From Kangiella sp. HZ709 (GTDB lineage Bacteria; Pseudomonadota; Gammaproteobacteria; Enterobacterales; Kangiellaceae): 64,000 nucleotides of DNA. The notes under the pieces were generated by a model, which saw nothing but the letters and a program-made list of their open reading frames with translations, did not search any database and had not been told where the DNA came from. The stretch spans positions 1,681,031 to 1,745,030 of the forward strand of contig NZ_WKJC01000001.1 of NCBI RefSeq assembly GCF_009674675.1, given 5' to 3'. The position numbers and the translations under genes were made by a program. Positions 21,650-30,468 of this stretch are shown piece by piece (the first letter of the stretch is position 1; every line of letters starts with the position of its first letter).

Positions 21650-21677
21650 AAAAAAGCCAGCGTTTGCTGGCTTTTTT
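21650..21677 (+). terminator. rho-independent terminator after gcvP
   Basis: Stem AAAAAAGCCAGC / GCTGGCTTTTTT with loop GTTT; the T-run forms part of the stem end. It could work in both directions but only gcvP reads into it. Confidence 0.93.
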
Positions 21678-21707
21678 ATAAATGAGATAATGTGCTAATA
21701 TCGAGAT

Positions 21708-22802
21708 ATGAAAAAGATTGCTCAATTAATATTCACTCTAAGCTTATCGCTTAGCTGCACCTCACTTTGGTCTAAAACCTATCAAGAGCAGCTCGATTAT
21801 ATAAAATCCATTAGCACTCATGATATCTCAAAGGCAAAAGCGCTACTGGAAAGCTTAGAGCCGAAATTGGAGAAATTTAGTACAAAAGAGAAAGCACTAT
21901 ATTATTATTTGCAAGCTCATTCTTATTCAATTCGAGGTTTCTATCAAGAAGCTTGGGAGTTAGCCGAAAAAGTTTCAGACCATTCAAATGATAAAGATTT
22001 AGCTGCCAGAACTGAATCACTTAAAGTGTCTATTCTGAGTCATCAAGGAAAATTTCAACAGTCATTCATGACAACTTATCAATTACTAGATGGACTGGAG
22101 CAGCTGACTAGTAATGAATTGAAAATGGACATATTGCTTGATGCTGTAACGTTACATACCTATTCTGAAATTCTGGATAAAGCGCAAGACTTAGCTTTGA
22201 GATCAATGGCGTTTATAAATAAAGAGAAGCTAATCAAGCATAAATGCAATCTATCCGTCGAAATGGGCTTGCTTAATATACGATTAAAAAAATATCAAAA
22301 GGCTGCAGATTATTTTGAGCAAGCAGAAAGTGAATGTTCAGATAAAACACAGGCAAGTTGGTTATTAATCGTTAAAACTCAAAAGGCAAAAATCTTAATG
22401 CTTAATGAGCGGCATGAGATGGCTGAGCAATCCTATCTGAAAGTTTTTGATGAACTCGTTTCATTTGGATGGAGTGGTCTATTAGTAGACACCCAAATAA
22501 GAATCGCAGAGCTTTACTTGAAAATGGAAGCGTTTGATAAAATTGAAGCTTATGCCTTACCTGCTTATCAATCAGCAAAAAAGAATAACCAGTTGAATGA
22601 TTTATCCGATGTGAGTTTTGTTCTAACTAGATTTTACGAAGAGTCAGGAGAGCATAAAAAAGCTCAAGAATTTCGTAGAGTGTATATTAAATCTTCAAAT
22701 GAATTGAAGTCACTATTGCAAAAACGTCGGCTTGCTTATTATCAAGCGATGAATATTCGAAAAGAGTTACAGAAGTCTTCCTTAGTAACGAGAGAAGAAT
22801 AA
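21708..22802 (+). CDS. exported TPR-like helical repeat protein
   Basis: 364 residues. Signal-peptide-like N-terminus (KKIAQLIFTLSLSLSCTSLWS) and then helix pairs in TPR style (KALYYYLQAHSYSIRGFYQEAWELAEK, KYQKAADYFEQAESEC, HEMAEQSYLKVF, HKKAQEFRRVY). It resembles the sensor part of TPR-GGDEF diguanylate cyclases, but no transmembrane or GGDEF region follows the coiled-coil-like end; translation stops at 22802. It could be a stand-alone scaffold or a truncated cyclase. Converges on mutH; an imperfect 11-bp AT-rich inverted repeat (22811-22835) sits between the two ends without a T-run. Confidence 0.65.
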   Translation: MKKIAQLIFTLSLSLSCTSLWSKTYQEQLDYIKSISTHDISKAKALLESLEPKLEKFSTKEKALYYYLQAHSYSIRGFYQEAWELAEKVSDHSNDKDLAARTESLKVSILSHQGKFQQSFMTTYQLLDGLEQLTSNELKMDILLDAVTLHTYSEILDKAQDLALRSMAFINKEKLIKHKCNLSVEMGLLNIRLKKYQKAADYFEQAESECSDKTQASWLLIVKTQKAKILMLNERHEMAEQSYLKVFDELVSFGWSGLLVDTQIRIAELYLKMEAFDKIEAYALPAYQSAKKNNQLNDLSDVSFVLTRFYEESGEHKKAQEFRRVYIKSSNELKSLLQKRRLAYYQAMNIRKELQKSSLVTREE

Positions 22803-22819
22803 AACTTCGAAGAATGAGT

Positions 22820-23476
22820 TTAAAAACTATTCTTTAGGATTTGTGCGGTAAACTGCGGGCGAATATAAAAGCCTCTTGGCAAGGTTTGAATTTTTTCACC
22901 ATCAGGACCGATTGAATGAGTTAAGGCTTTATTGTTTGCTGCCTTAGGTCTTACCTGCAATATCTCGCCAAAGCGCGCATCGATTTTATCAATCTGGCCT
23001 AGCCCTATCATCTCGATAGCTTCCTCAAAGTCATTTTTTAGTATTGCGAGTTCATCGCTTGTGGCTCGCCATAGAAAAGGCATGGCAAGGGTACGCTCTT
23101 CTACTGGAGTTTGCTTATCCGCAATGATTGGCACCCACAAAACATGATTAAGCTTTTGCTGCACCACTGAGCCTTGCCACTGAACTAGGTGTAAGTCGGT
23201 TAATGGAACAACACTCACGTAAGTGGATTCCAAAGGTTTACCATTTATGTCAATTGGGAGGGTCTTCATCTCAACACCAACCTCTGGAAAATCCGGTTGA
23301 GCTAATGATGCAGATTGAGCGCCAAGCAGATACTCTAAAAATTGACCTATCCAGCCTTTTTCTCGGAGTAAATTTTGTGGCACTTGGGCGCTAAACTTTT
23401 GTGCCAATTCACCTAAAGTAAAGCCTGCCAATGATTGAGCCTTCTCTAGCAATTGTTTTGGTGTGTCGTAAGCCAT
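22820..23476 (-). CDS. mutH: DNA mismatch repair endonuclease MutH
   Basis: 218 residues. Nicks the unmethylated strand at hemimethylated GATC sites after MutS/MutL recognition. Catalytic residues Asp62, Glu69 and Lys71 in DFPEVGVEMKTLPI match E. coli Asp70, Glu77 and Lys79. Presence of MutH implies that this organism uses Dam-directed mismatch repair, which is restricted to part of the Gammaproteobacteria. Divergent from rppH as in E. coli. Confidence 0.97.
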   Translation of the reverse strand: MAYDTPKQLLEKAQSLAGFTLGELAQKFSAQVPQNLLREKGWIGQFLEYLLGAQSASLAQPDFPEVGVEMKTLPIDINGKPLESTYVSVVPLTDLHLVQWQGSVVQQKLNHVLWVPIIADKQTPVEERTLAMPFLWRATSDELAILKNDFEEAIEMIGLGQIDKIDARFGEILQVRPKAANNKALTHSIGPDGEKIQTLPRGFYIRPQFTAQILKNSF

Positions 23477-23548
23477 TGATTAAATAATGATTGTCGAGAT
23501 CCGTTTCTAGTGGCACAATGATACCAAAGTTTTTTATTGGAAAGATAG

Positions 23549-24205
23549 ATGATCGACGCAGAAGGCTTTCGAGCCAACGTCGGCATCATCATATGTAACA
23601 AGCAAGGCCAGTTGTTATGGACTCGACGCTATGGACAGACGTCTTGGCAGTTCCCGCAAGGCGGTGTGCACCCGGGAGAAAGTGCCGAACAGACCATGTA
23701 CCGAGAATTATTTGAAGAAGTCGGCCTTGAAAAAGATGATGTCCGTATTCTAGGGAGTACGCAGCATTGGTATAAATACCGATTGCCACCAAAGTTAATT
23801 CGTCAAAATTCTAAACCCTTATGTATCGGGCAGAAACAAAAATGGTTCTTGCTTGAGCTGACGAGTGACGAAAGTAAGATCGATTTTAATGCCACGAGTC
23901 ATCCTGAGTTTGATGATTTTATTTGGGTAAACTATTGGTACCCTGTTCGTCATGTGGTGAATTTTAAGCGTGAAGTTTATCGTTTAGCGCTTAGCGAATT
24001 AATTCATTCGATGTTCAAGTTTCAATTGCATGGACAGGCTTCGCACCAAAGCCGCAGGCACAATTCGAATAATCACTCGCATGGTTCGCATAAAAAGCAT
24101 GGGCATAAGCAGCATTCACATGCTCAGCAAAATAAAAAAGCTAAGCGAAAGCCAAGGCATCCTTATCGTTCGCATGCCAACCAAGATAAAAACCAAGCAG
24201 ACTAA
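23549..24205 (+). CDS. rppH: RNA pyrophosphohydrolase with a His/Lys-rich C-terminal extension
   Basis: 218 residues. Removes pyrophosphate from mRNA 5' ends to trigger RNase E decay. The Nudix box is complete at residues 38-60 ([20 protein letters not shown]), after WQFPQGG. The conserved domain ends near residue 160; typical RppH is 160-176 residues. The remaining 58 residues hold 12 His and 13 Lys/Arg with many Asn, Ser and Gln, and look intrinsically disordered. Such a tail could bind RNA or metal, but this is inference. A bidirectional terminator follows. Confidence 0.95.
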   Translation: MIDAEGFRANVGIIICNKQGQLLWTRRYGQTSWQFPQGGVHPGESAEQTMYRELFEEVGLEKDDVRILGSTQHWYKYRLPPKLIRQNSKPLCIGQKQKWFLLELTSDESKIDFNATSHPEFDDFIWVNYWYPVRHVVNFKREVYRLALSELIHSMFKFQLHGQASHQSRRHNSNNHSHGSHKKHGHKQHSHAQQNKKAKRKPRHPYRSHANQDKNQAD

Positions 24206-24227
24206 CTAAGCTTTTTGAGTTTTGCAT

Positions 24228-24258
24228 AAAAAAGGGAGCTTCATCGGCTCCCTTTTTT
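24228..24258. terminator. bidirectional terminator between rppH and carbonic anhydrase
   Basis: Stem AAAAAAGGGAGC / GCTCCCTTTTTT with a seven-base loop. It has A- and T-runs on both sides and lies between two convergent genes. Confidence 0.92.
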
Positions 24259-24273
24259 ATTGATAGTAATATA

Positions 24274-24882
24274 CTATAGAAACTTAACTTCGCCAGTTTC
24301 TAATGAATACTCAGCGCCAACTATTTGTAAGCGCTCATCTTCAATGGCTTTTTGTAAAACAGGCGACTCGTTTACTAAATCTTGCATCGAAGTTTTGACG
24401 TTAGCGGATACTCCAAGCTGCTTTACTTCGGCATGATTAGAATTATCATTTTTGAGTAGCGGTTGGACACTTGGAGCAATACGCTTTACTAAAGCTGTTA
24501 GACTATCACTCTCAAATGGCACATCACCTTTGGCCATAAAGTCGACAGTTGCATTAACCGCCCCACAATTAGTATGTCCCATAACGACCACTAAAGGCGT
24601 GCCAAAAGATTCTACTGCATACTCAATACTGCCTATTTGGCTAGCGGCAGCAATATTGCCTGCTACTCGCACCACGAAGAGCTCCCCAAGCCCTTGATCA
24701 AAAATCAACTCCGCAGGTGTTCGCGAGTCTGCACAGCCTAAAATAATGGCAAAAGGGGCTTGTGAAGCAGCTTTTGCTGAACGAGAGCTCTGATCAATTT
24801 GCTCTGTGGCTTTGAACTGACAATCGACGAAACGTTGGTTGCCCTGTTTAAGTTTAGCTAATGCTTCTTGTGATGAGATCAT
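24274..24882 (-). CDS. can: beta-class carbonic anhydrase
   Basis: 202 residues. Interconverts CO2 and bicarbonate. Zinc site residues Cys50 and Asp52 (GCADSRTPAE), His103 and Cys106 (MGHTNCGAV) are all present, matching the beta class. Whether it corresponds to Can or CynT of E. coli is not resolved. The gene precedes the broken DUF938 gene's 3' end; it stands alone on the minus strand. Confidence 0.93.
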   Translation of the reverse strand: MISSQEALAKLKQGNQRFVDCQFKATEQIDQSSRSAKAASQAPFAIILGCADSRTPAELIFDQGLGELFVVRVAGNIAAASQIGSIEYAVESFGTPLVVVMGHTNCGAVNATVDFMAKGDVPFESDSLTALVKRIAPSVQPLLKNDNSNHAEVKQLGVSANVKTSMQDLVNESPVLQKAIEDERLQIVGAEYSLETGEVKFL

Positions 24883-24927
24883 AATGATTGGTGTGTCAGT
24901 GAAATTCCTAGAATTTTATCACAGCCA

Positions 24928-25527
24928 TTAGAAACTGGCATTCTTTTGAAACACCAGCAACATATTATTAGCAGGCATGGTATGTCGTTCGACGAAGCTT
25001 AATCCGTTATGGCGGCCATGACTTAGCATATCCTCATAATCTCGAATTTCAGACTCTGGATTCTGCGCTTTTAGATGTTCATTAAATTGCTCATTAGACT
25101 CTGAAGTAAAATTACCACCGACTTTAAATGGGCCATAAATCAAGAAGTGACCACCAGGTTTTAAATTTTCGCCAACGCCTTTGAACATGGATTTCACATT
25201 ATCCCATGACATTATATGTGCGGTATTGGCAGTAAAAACCGCATCGATTGGCTCAATGTCCCAATAACGACGGCTAACATCTAAACTAAACGGCTTCTTT
25301 AAATTAGGTAATTCAGCCTGTTAAATCCAGGCAATGATAGAAGGGTGATTGTGTCGCAAGTCGCTGGTTTGCCAAGTGAGGTGGGGTAATGCTCCCGCAA
25401 AGTAAGCCGCGTGTTGACCAGTACCTGAACCAATTTCTAAAACCGACTTGCTGTAATTTAGGTAAGACTTAATAACACTTAAAATGGGGTCTTTATTTCG
25501 CTCACAAGCTTCGCTGTGTTGGCGCAT
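24928..25527 (-). pseudogene. DUF938 SAM-dependent methyltransferase-like gene interrupted by one in-frame stop
   Basis: Reading on the minus strand from the ATG at 25527, the first 68 codons give an N-terminal methyltransferase motif (SVLEIGSGTGQHAAYFA) ending IIAWI, then TAA at 25321-25323. The same frame continues without further stops through QAELPNLKKPFSLDV, DAVFTANTAHIMSW, GVGENLKPGGHFLIYGPF and MPANNMLLVFQK to 24928. Together these make a normal-length DUF938 protein of about 199 codons. A single nonsense substitution therefore splits it, with no frameshift. It may be a recent pseudogene, a sequencing error or a read-through case. An ATG at 25212 could yield only a C-terminal fragment. 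Confidence 0.87.
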
Positions 25528-25539
25528 GGTTTGTCCTTT

Positions 25540-26334
25540 TTATTCTGGAGTTAGCTGCATAACAAATTGCTTTTCTGAAACCACTTTTTGCATATCATTG
25601 AGTTGGATTTCGTAAAAAGTCGCTTTCAAATCATTATTCACCGTGATCAGTGCCTGACTGCGAGTACCATAAGATTGATTATTGATTTCAAACGTCGGTA
25701 TAAAGGCACGCGACAACTGTTGTTCAAAATCAATGGGAGCGCCGGTTACTGGTAAAGCATGATCATCTAATGGTTTTTGGTGACGCAATACCGCAAGAAG
25801 ATCATCCCGTTTGAATGGTTGTTGAATGGCTTTAATAAATCGATCTTGGGTATTAGTGACTTTTTGCCAACGGGCACTTAGAGTGCCATTGCTAATACCG
25901 TGAATCCCCGTTCCAACTGGAATGATTTGTTGATCTTTATTATTAGAATAAGTTAAATCAGTTTTATTATTGCTATTAATACTGCCAACGAATAAGTTAT
26001 AGCCGCTATATTTATTGGCATTGGCACTAACTTGATTGCTGTAGCTTTCTGGGCTTAGACTAGATTTTAAAAAGTCGCTCACTAAAGCGCCGCGTGACAA
26101 GCTAGCTGGAGTTTGCGGAAATTGACGGATATTGGTTAAGGCCGAAAAACGTCCAGTTTTAGTGATTCCGAGCCAGGTACCTCCAGCAACTTGATCCCTT
26201 CCCGCTAAAATGTTGTTATCATCATGCCAGTGATGCACCGCTTGAGTTGGTCGTTCGAAAAACTCGTCACGATTGGCAGCGATAATCAGTGGGTAGCGTG
26301 GGTGACTATTGACCGAAAAAACAACTAAACACAT
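25540..26334 (-). CDS. NRDE/TANGO2 family protein
   Basis: 264 residues. N-terminal MCLVVFSVNSHPRYPLIIAANRDEFFERPT carries the NRDE motif that names the family, and AGGTWLGITKTGRFSALTNIR is the next conserved block. TANGO2-like proteins belong to the Ntn-hydrolase-like group; the bacterial role is not settled, with haem handling proposed for relatives. It overlaps no gene, ends 12 bp before the DUF938 start and is divergent from the TauE exporter with only 14 bp between, so promoters overlap the coding ends. Confidence 0.88.
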   Translation of the reverse strand: MCLVVFSVNSHPRYPLIIAANRDEFFERPTQAVHHWHDDNNILAGRDQVAGGTWLGITKTGRFSALTNIRQFPQTPASLSRGALVSDFLKSSLSPESYSNQVSANANKYSGYNLFVGSINSNNKTDLTYSNNKDQQIIPVGTGIHGISNGTLSARWQKVTNTQDRFIKAIQQPFKRDDLLAVLRHQKPLDDHALPVTGAPIDFEQQLSRAFIPTFEINNQSYGTRSQALITVNNDLKATFYEIQLNDMQKVVSEKQFVMQLTPE

Positions 26335-26348
26335 AAATTGGCAAATTA

Positions 26349-27167
26349 ATGATCATTGAATGGCACTTTATCATTTTATTATTAGCATTAGGACTACTAA
26401 ATGGAGTTTTGGCTGGCTTATTAGGCATTGGTGGCGGTATGGTCATTGTGCCCGCGATGATTTGGTTGCTGCCTAAAGTTGGAGTTTCCGACGAAAATCT
26501 AATGCATATGGCACTGGCCACTTCGATGGCAACTATTTGCTTTACCGCGATTTCCTCATCATATGCGCACCATAAACGAGGTTCAATTTCCGTTAACTCG
26601 CTGAAAGTGTTAGTGCCATTTATCGCGATTGGTGGTTTATTAGGTGCTTATATCGCTGATCTGATAAATTCGGTTTGGCTAGGACGAATTTTTGGGGTTG
26701 GCGCTATTATTATGGGCGTCCAGATGGCGATGGATAAACTGCCTATATCCAAATCTGCAGTAGCCGGCGGGGTATTAATACCAGTCAAAGTGGCACCAGC
26801 TGGGATAACGATGGGGGCTATCTCTTCATTGCTCGGTATCGGCGGGGGCTCAGTGGTAGTGCCCTATCTGCTATACCATAAAGAAAAGTTAGTGAATGCC
26901 ATAGGGACTGCCGCTGCATGCGGTTTACCACTGGCAATTATGGCGACAATCGGCTATGTTGTGCTTGGTTGGAATCAAGTAGATTTGCCAGCCTATCATT
27001 TCGGTTATGTCTATCTTCCAGCAGTGCTCGCCATTGCTATTGGCTCAGTCATCAGCGCCCCTTTTGGAGCTTATTTGGCTCATAAATTGCCAACCGCTTT
27101 GATAAAGAAAATATTCGCTATTTTGATGATAGTGATAGGTGTAAAAATATTAATCAATAATATATAA
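26349..27167 (+). CDS. TauE/SafE family anion exporter
   Basis: 272 residues with about eight hydrophobic segments in two related halves. Both halves carry the family glycine motif: GLLGIGGGMVIVPAMIW near the N-terminus and SLLGIGGGSVVVPYL after the midpoint. Such proteins move sulfite, sulfonates or other organic anions; the substrate cannot be read here. Located ten bases before lgt, so probably co-transcribed with it. Confidence 0.9.
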   Translation: MIIEWHFIILLLALGLLNGVLAGLLGIGGGMVIVPAMIWLLPKVGVSDENLMHMALATSMATICFTAISSSYAHHKRGSISVNSLKVLVPFIAIGGLLGAYIADLINSVWLGRIFGVGAIIMGVQMAMDKLPISKSAVAGGVLIPVKVAPAGITMGAISSLLGIGGGSVVVPYLLYHKEKLVNAIGTAAACGLPLAIMATIGYVVLGWNQVDLPAYHFGYVYLPAVLAIAIGSVISAPFGAYLAHKLPTALIKKIFAILMIVIGVKILINNI

Positions 27168-27176
27168 GAGTAATAA

Positions 27177-27995
27177 ATGATAGCTCCAAAAATTGATCCC
27201 GTAATCTTCTCGATAGATGCTTTTGAACTCTTCGGTTTCACTATTGGCCCAATCGCTTTGCATTGGTATGGACTGATGTATTTGTTGGGTTTTATAGCAG
27301 CGTGGTTACTAGGGAATTATCGTGCTAACAAGCCTAATTCCGGTTGGACCAAAGATATGGTTGCTGATTTTCTCTTCTATGCTTTTTTAGGGGTGATAGT
27401 CGGAGGTCGCTTTGGCTATGTGGTTTTTTACCATATGGATCTGTGGTTAAAAGATTTTTGGTACTTATTTAAAATTTGGGAAGGCGGCATGTCCTTCCAT
27501 GGCGGTTTAATTGGTGTCGCTGTTGCTTGTTGGTATTTTGCGCGAAAAAATAAAATGGGCTTCTTTAAGATAACCGATTTTATTATTCCCTTGGTGCCGT
27601 TAGGTTTATTGTTTGGTCGTTTTGGTAACTTTATAAATGGCGAGCTATGGGGGCGACAAGCAAGTGAAGATTTTATCTTTGGAATGAAATTCCATACCGA
27701 CCCTGAGCAATTAACCCGACATCCTTCACAGTTGTACGAATCATTCTTTGAAGGTTTAGTGTTATTTGTAATGGTTTGGTTTTACTCAGCTAAACCAAGA
27801 CCTACTAAAGCGGTATCTGGCTTATTCCTACTAGGTTACGGCTTCTTTAGATTTATGATTGAATACTTCCGTGAGCCGGATGCGCATTTAGCCGCCGTGA
27901 GTGAATTTATTACTCGTGGCCAAGTGTTATGTTTACCAATGATCGGTATTGGCCTGTGGTTAATGATTAGCGCCTATAAACAAAAAGCAAAATAG
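27177..27995 (+). CDS. lgt: prolipoprotein diacylglyceryl transferase
   Basis: 272 residues, seven membrane segments. Adds diacylglycerol to the lipobox cysteine of prolipoproteins. Signature GRFGNFINGELWGR and the HGGLIG motif are intact. Its clients in this window include the lipoproteins at 4193, 13643, 14118 and 41460. Followed by thyA, the E. coli order. Confidence 0.97.
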   Translation: MIAPKIDPVIFSIDAFELFGFTIGPIALHWYGLMYLLGFIAAWLLGNYRANKPNSGWTKDMVADFLFYAFLGVIVGGRFGYVVFYHMDLWLKDFWYLFKIWEGGMSFHGGLIGVAVACWYFARKNKMGFFKITDFIIPLVPLGLLFGRFGNFINGELWGRQASEDFIFGMKFHTDPEQLTRHPSQLYESFFEGLVLFVMVWFYSAKPRPTKAVSGLFLLGYGFFRFMIEYFREPDAHLAAVSEFITRGQVLCLPMIGIGLWLMISAYKQKAK

Positions 27996-28081
27996 CAAGT
28001 CAATGTCTCGAAAGTACGAAAATAGCATTAAATTAGATTCCCAACTGTATGGGAATAACATGAAAAGAAAGTAGTAACTAT

Positions 28082-28876
28082 ATGAAACAATATTTAGATA
28101 TGATGCGCCATGTTTTAGAAAATGGCGAAGATAAAGGTGATAGAACTGGAACTGGAACCCGGAGTGTTTTCGGTCATCAAATGCGCTTCAATTTACAGGA
28201 AGGCTTTCCGTTAGTAACGACTAAGAAATTACACTTACGTTCTATTATGATTGAATTGCTGTGGTTCCTAAAAGGCGATACTAATATTAAATACCTGAAA
28301 GATAATGGCGTGCGAATTTGGGATGAGTGGGCTGATGAAAATGGCGACTTAGGCCCTGTGTATGGAGAGCAATGGCGCTCCTGGAAGAAACCAGATGGCA
28401 CCACAGTCGATCAGATATCTAATGTTTTAGAGCAAATAAAAAATAATCCAAACAGCAGACGCTTAATGGTGGTAGCTTACAATCCAGGCGTAGCCGATGA
28501 AATGGCTTTACCTCCGTGTCATTCGTTATTCCAGTTTTATGTGGCTGACGGCAAGCTTTCTTGTCAGTTGTACCAGCGTAGTGCAGATATCTTTTTAGGC
28601 GTGCCCTTTAATATTGCTTCTTACGCCTTGTTGACTCATATGATGGCTGAACAGGCTGGATTAGATGTGGGCGATTTTATTTGGTCTGGTGGCGATGTGC
28701 ATTTATACAGTAATCACTTTGAGCAAGCGAAAGAGCAACTCTCACGAGATACTTTGCCATTGCCAAAGTTAAAGATAAAGCGCAAACCAGATTCGCTTTT
28801 TGATTATGAATTTGAAGACTTTGAAATTGTAGGTTATGAATCTCATCCGCACATTAAAGCGCCTGTGGCCGTTTAA
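28082..28876 (+). CDS. thyA: thymidylate synthase
   Basis: 264 residues, the E. coli length. Methylates dUMP with 5,10-methylenetetrahydrofolate, yielding dihydrofolate. The nucleophile is Cys146 in [12 protein letters not shown], and the C-terminus ending APVAV matches the usual closing loop. Dihydrofolate is recycled by FolA encoded 25 bp downstream. Confidence 0.98.
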   Translation: MKQYLDMMRHVLENGEDKGDRTGTGTRSVFGHQMRFNLQEGFPLVTTKKLHLRSIMIELLWFLKGDTNIKYLKDNGVRIWDEWADENGDLGPVYGEQWRSWKKPDGTTVDQISNVLEQIKNNPNSRRLMVVAYNPGVADEMALPPCHSLFQFYVADGKLSCQLYQRSADIFLGVPFNIASYALLTHMMAEQAGLDVGDFIWSGGDVHLYSNHFEQAKEQLSRDTLPLPKLKIKRKPDSLFDYEFEDFEIVGYESHPHIKAPVAV

Positions 28877-28901
28877 ATTATTTTTTAAAGGTTCTAATGA
28901 G

Positions 28902-29423
28902 ATGTCAAAAATAAGTTTAATCGTGGCTATGGCCAACAACCGAGTGATAGGTAAAGGCAATCAAATGCCTTGGCACTTGCCGGCTGATTTAAAACATTTT
29001 AAAGCAGTAACTTTAGGTAAACCTGTGATTATGGGGCGCAAAACTCATGAATCGATTGGCATGGTTTTACCCGGGCGAGAAAACATTATTATCAGCCGCG
29101 ATGAAAATTACCGTTCTGAATTTTTTAATGATAAATGTCAAACGGTAACCAGCCTTGAAGCGGCGATGGAAGCGGCTAAAGCGATTGATAAGTCGGTAGA
29201 TGAAATCATGATTATTGGCGGCGCAAACATTTATCAGCAAATGATCGATCAAGCAGATACCTTGTACTTAACCTTTATTGATTTAGATACTGACGGCGAT
29301 GCTCACTTCCCTGATTGGGCTCATTTAGAGTGGCAAGAAGTTTCAAGAGAGTCGTATCAAGCGGATGAGAAAAACCCTTATAGTTATCAGTTTGTCACTT
29401 TAGAGAGAGCTGTTAAGAAATAA
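28902..29423 (+). CDS. folA: dihydrofolate reductase
   Basis: 173 residues from the ATG at 28902. Reduces dihydrofolate to tetrahydrofolate with NADPH. MANNRVIGKGNQMPWHLPADLK carries the substrate acid Asp29, and MGRKTHESIG and MIIGGANIYQQ form the NADPH site. The start MSKISLIVAMA fits the family; a longer in-frame reading from 28836 would overlap thyA and add non-family residues. AAGG lies ten bases upstream. Confidence 0.97.
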   Translation: MSKISLIVAMANNRVIGKGNQMPWHLPADLKHFKAVTLGKPVIMGRKTHESIGMVLPGRENIIISRDENYRSEFFNDKCQTVTSLEAAMEAAKAIDKSVDEIMIIGGANIYQQMIDQADTLYLTFIDLDTDGDAHFPDWAHLEWQEVSRESYQADEKNPYSYQFVTLERAVKK

Positions 29424-29461
29424 TTAGTAACAGTTTTATCGCTTGAAATTTCTTTATAAAG

Positions 29462-29487
29462 AACCATGTTTATAGCATGGTTTTTTT
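29462..29487 (+). terminator. rho-independent terminator after folA
   Basis: Stem AACCATG / CATGGTT with a seven-base loop TTTATAG and a T5 run. Ends the lgt-thyA-folA stretch. Confidence 0.88.
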
Positions 29488-29529
29488 ATGGCCATGATAA
29501 AATATATACAGAAAATAAAGGGGACAAAT

Positions 29530-29850
29530 ATGATTATTTCTACTACTCCAAATATTGAAGGACGCGAAATTCGAGAATATAAAGGCGTGGTTGTTGGTGA
29601 AGCTATTCTTGGCGCAAATATTATTAAAGATTTCTTTGCTGGAATTAGAGATATTGTTGGTGGCCGCTCGGCTGCTTACGAAGAAGAGTTAGGAAAAGCC
29701 CGTAAAGTGGCTTTTGAAGAACTAGAACAAAGCGCTCGCCAATTAGGAGCTAACGCCGTTGTTGGCGTAGATCTAGATTATGAAGTAATTGGGCAGAATG
29801 GCTCTATGATGATGGTTAGTGTTTCTGGGACTGCAGTCACCTTATTATAA
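29530..29850 (+). CDS. YbjQ/UPF0145 family protein
   Basis: 106 residues starting at ATG 29530, which follows AAAGGGGA at a good distance; a longer reading from 29488 would begin inside the terminator. Family features: [19 protein letters not shown] at the start, then the GLY-rich [14 protein letters not shown], and [18 protein letters not shown] putative heavy-metal-binding or oligomeric beta fold; function unproven. Confidence 0.88.
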   Translation: MIISTTPNIEGREIREYKGVVVGEAILGANIIKDFFAGIRDIVGGRSAAYEEELGKARKVAFEELEQSARQLGANAVVGVDLDYEVIGQNGSMMMVSVSGTAVTLL

Positions 29851-29920
29851 TATAGTAAAAAATGAATGATAGTTTTCAAAGAAGGAAATATTAAAATCAG
29901 CTGTTAGCTCTGACTAGAAG

Positions 29921-30364
29921 TTAGTTATTTTTCGAAGTTTTTTTCTTAAAAACCGACAGCAACCAAAATATAGCCATTGAAAGAGATGCTAAAGCACTGC
30001 CGTATACTGAATTTTTAAATTCTAGAATATATCCCGCTTTAGTTATCTCTCCATTTTCAACTACTTGAGTTTGCGAGTGAAAGAGGGACTCGTACATATT
30101 CATAGAGCCAATCTTTAAAGTCATATACATCACAAACGTTACAATAAACATGACTAAGCAGTATTGCCATAACTTAGTCCACTTAAGCTTTGATAAGAAG
30201 AAATGAGAAATCCACGCCATCACAAGAAAAGTGATGTAAGCCATAAAGGTATTAATGCGAATCCAATTATAGAAAGCTGAGTGCTCGATTACAGGAGCTG
30301 ACCAAACAATAACAAATACCAAAGGAGCTATTAAAATCCCAGCAATTATCCTAAAGATTCTCAA
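29921..30364 (-). CDS. hypothetical four-helix membrane protein
   Basis: 147 residues with four hydrophobic segments (about residues 5-23, 39-58, 67-86 and 118-138) and a Lys-rich C-terminus KKKTSKNN. No family recognised. Between helices 3 and 4 is a polar segment QTQVVENGEITKAG. Upstream of it lie about 100 bp before the sortase gene end; the two need not be linked. Confidence 0.55.
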   Translation of the reverse strand: MRIFRIIAGILIAPLVFVIVWSAPVIEHSAFYNWIRINTFMAYITFLVMAWISHFFLSKLKWTKLWQYCLVMFIVTFVMYMTLKIGSMNMYESLFHSQTQVVENGEITKAGYILEFKNSVYGSALASLSMAIFWLLSVFKKKTSKNN

Positions 30365-30468
30365 TTTGAATACTAACCATTGAAGTATAAATTTAATTTT
30401 AGCAGTTTTAGTTAAAAGAATAAATTTTTAGGGGATTCAGTTTTAAATAGTTACATTTGTTGTGATCA

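Noticed and set aside
22811-22835. Hairpin between the TPR gene and mutH as a terminator.
   Set aside because: The stem is AT-rich with a bulge and has no T-run on either strand.
25213-25320. Frameshift as the cause of the split DUF938 gene.
   Set aside because: Both halves are in the same frame; the only lesion is the TAA at 25321-25323.
28836-28901. Longer N-terminus for dihydrofolate reductase overlapping thyA.
   Set aside because: Added residues do not fit the family; ATG 28902 gives the normal MSKISLIVAMA start.
29488-29529. Longer start for the YbjQ protein.
   Set aside because: It begins at the end of the folA terminator; ATG 29530 has an AAAGGGGA ribosome binding site.
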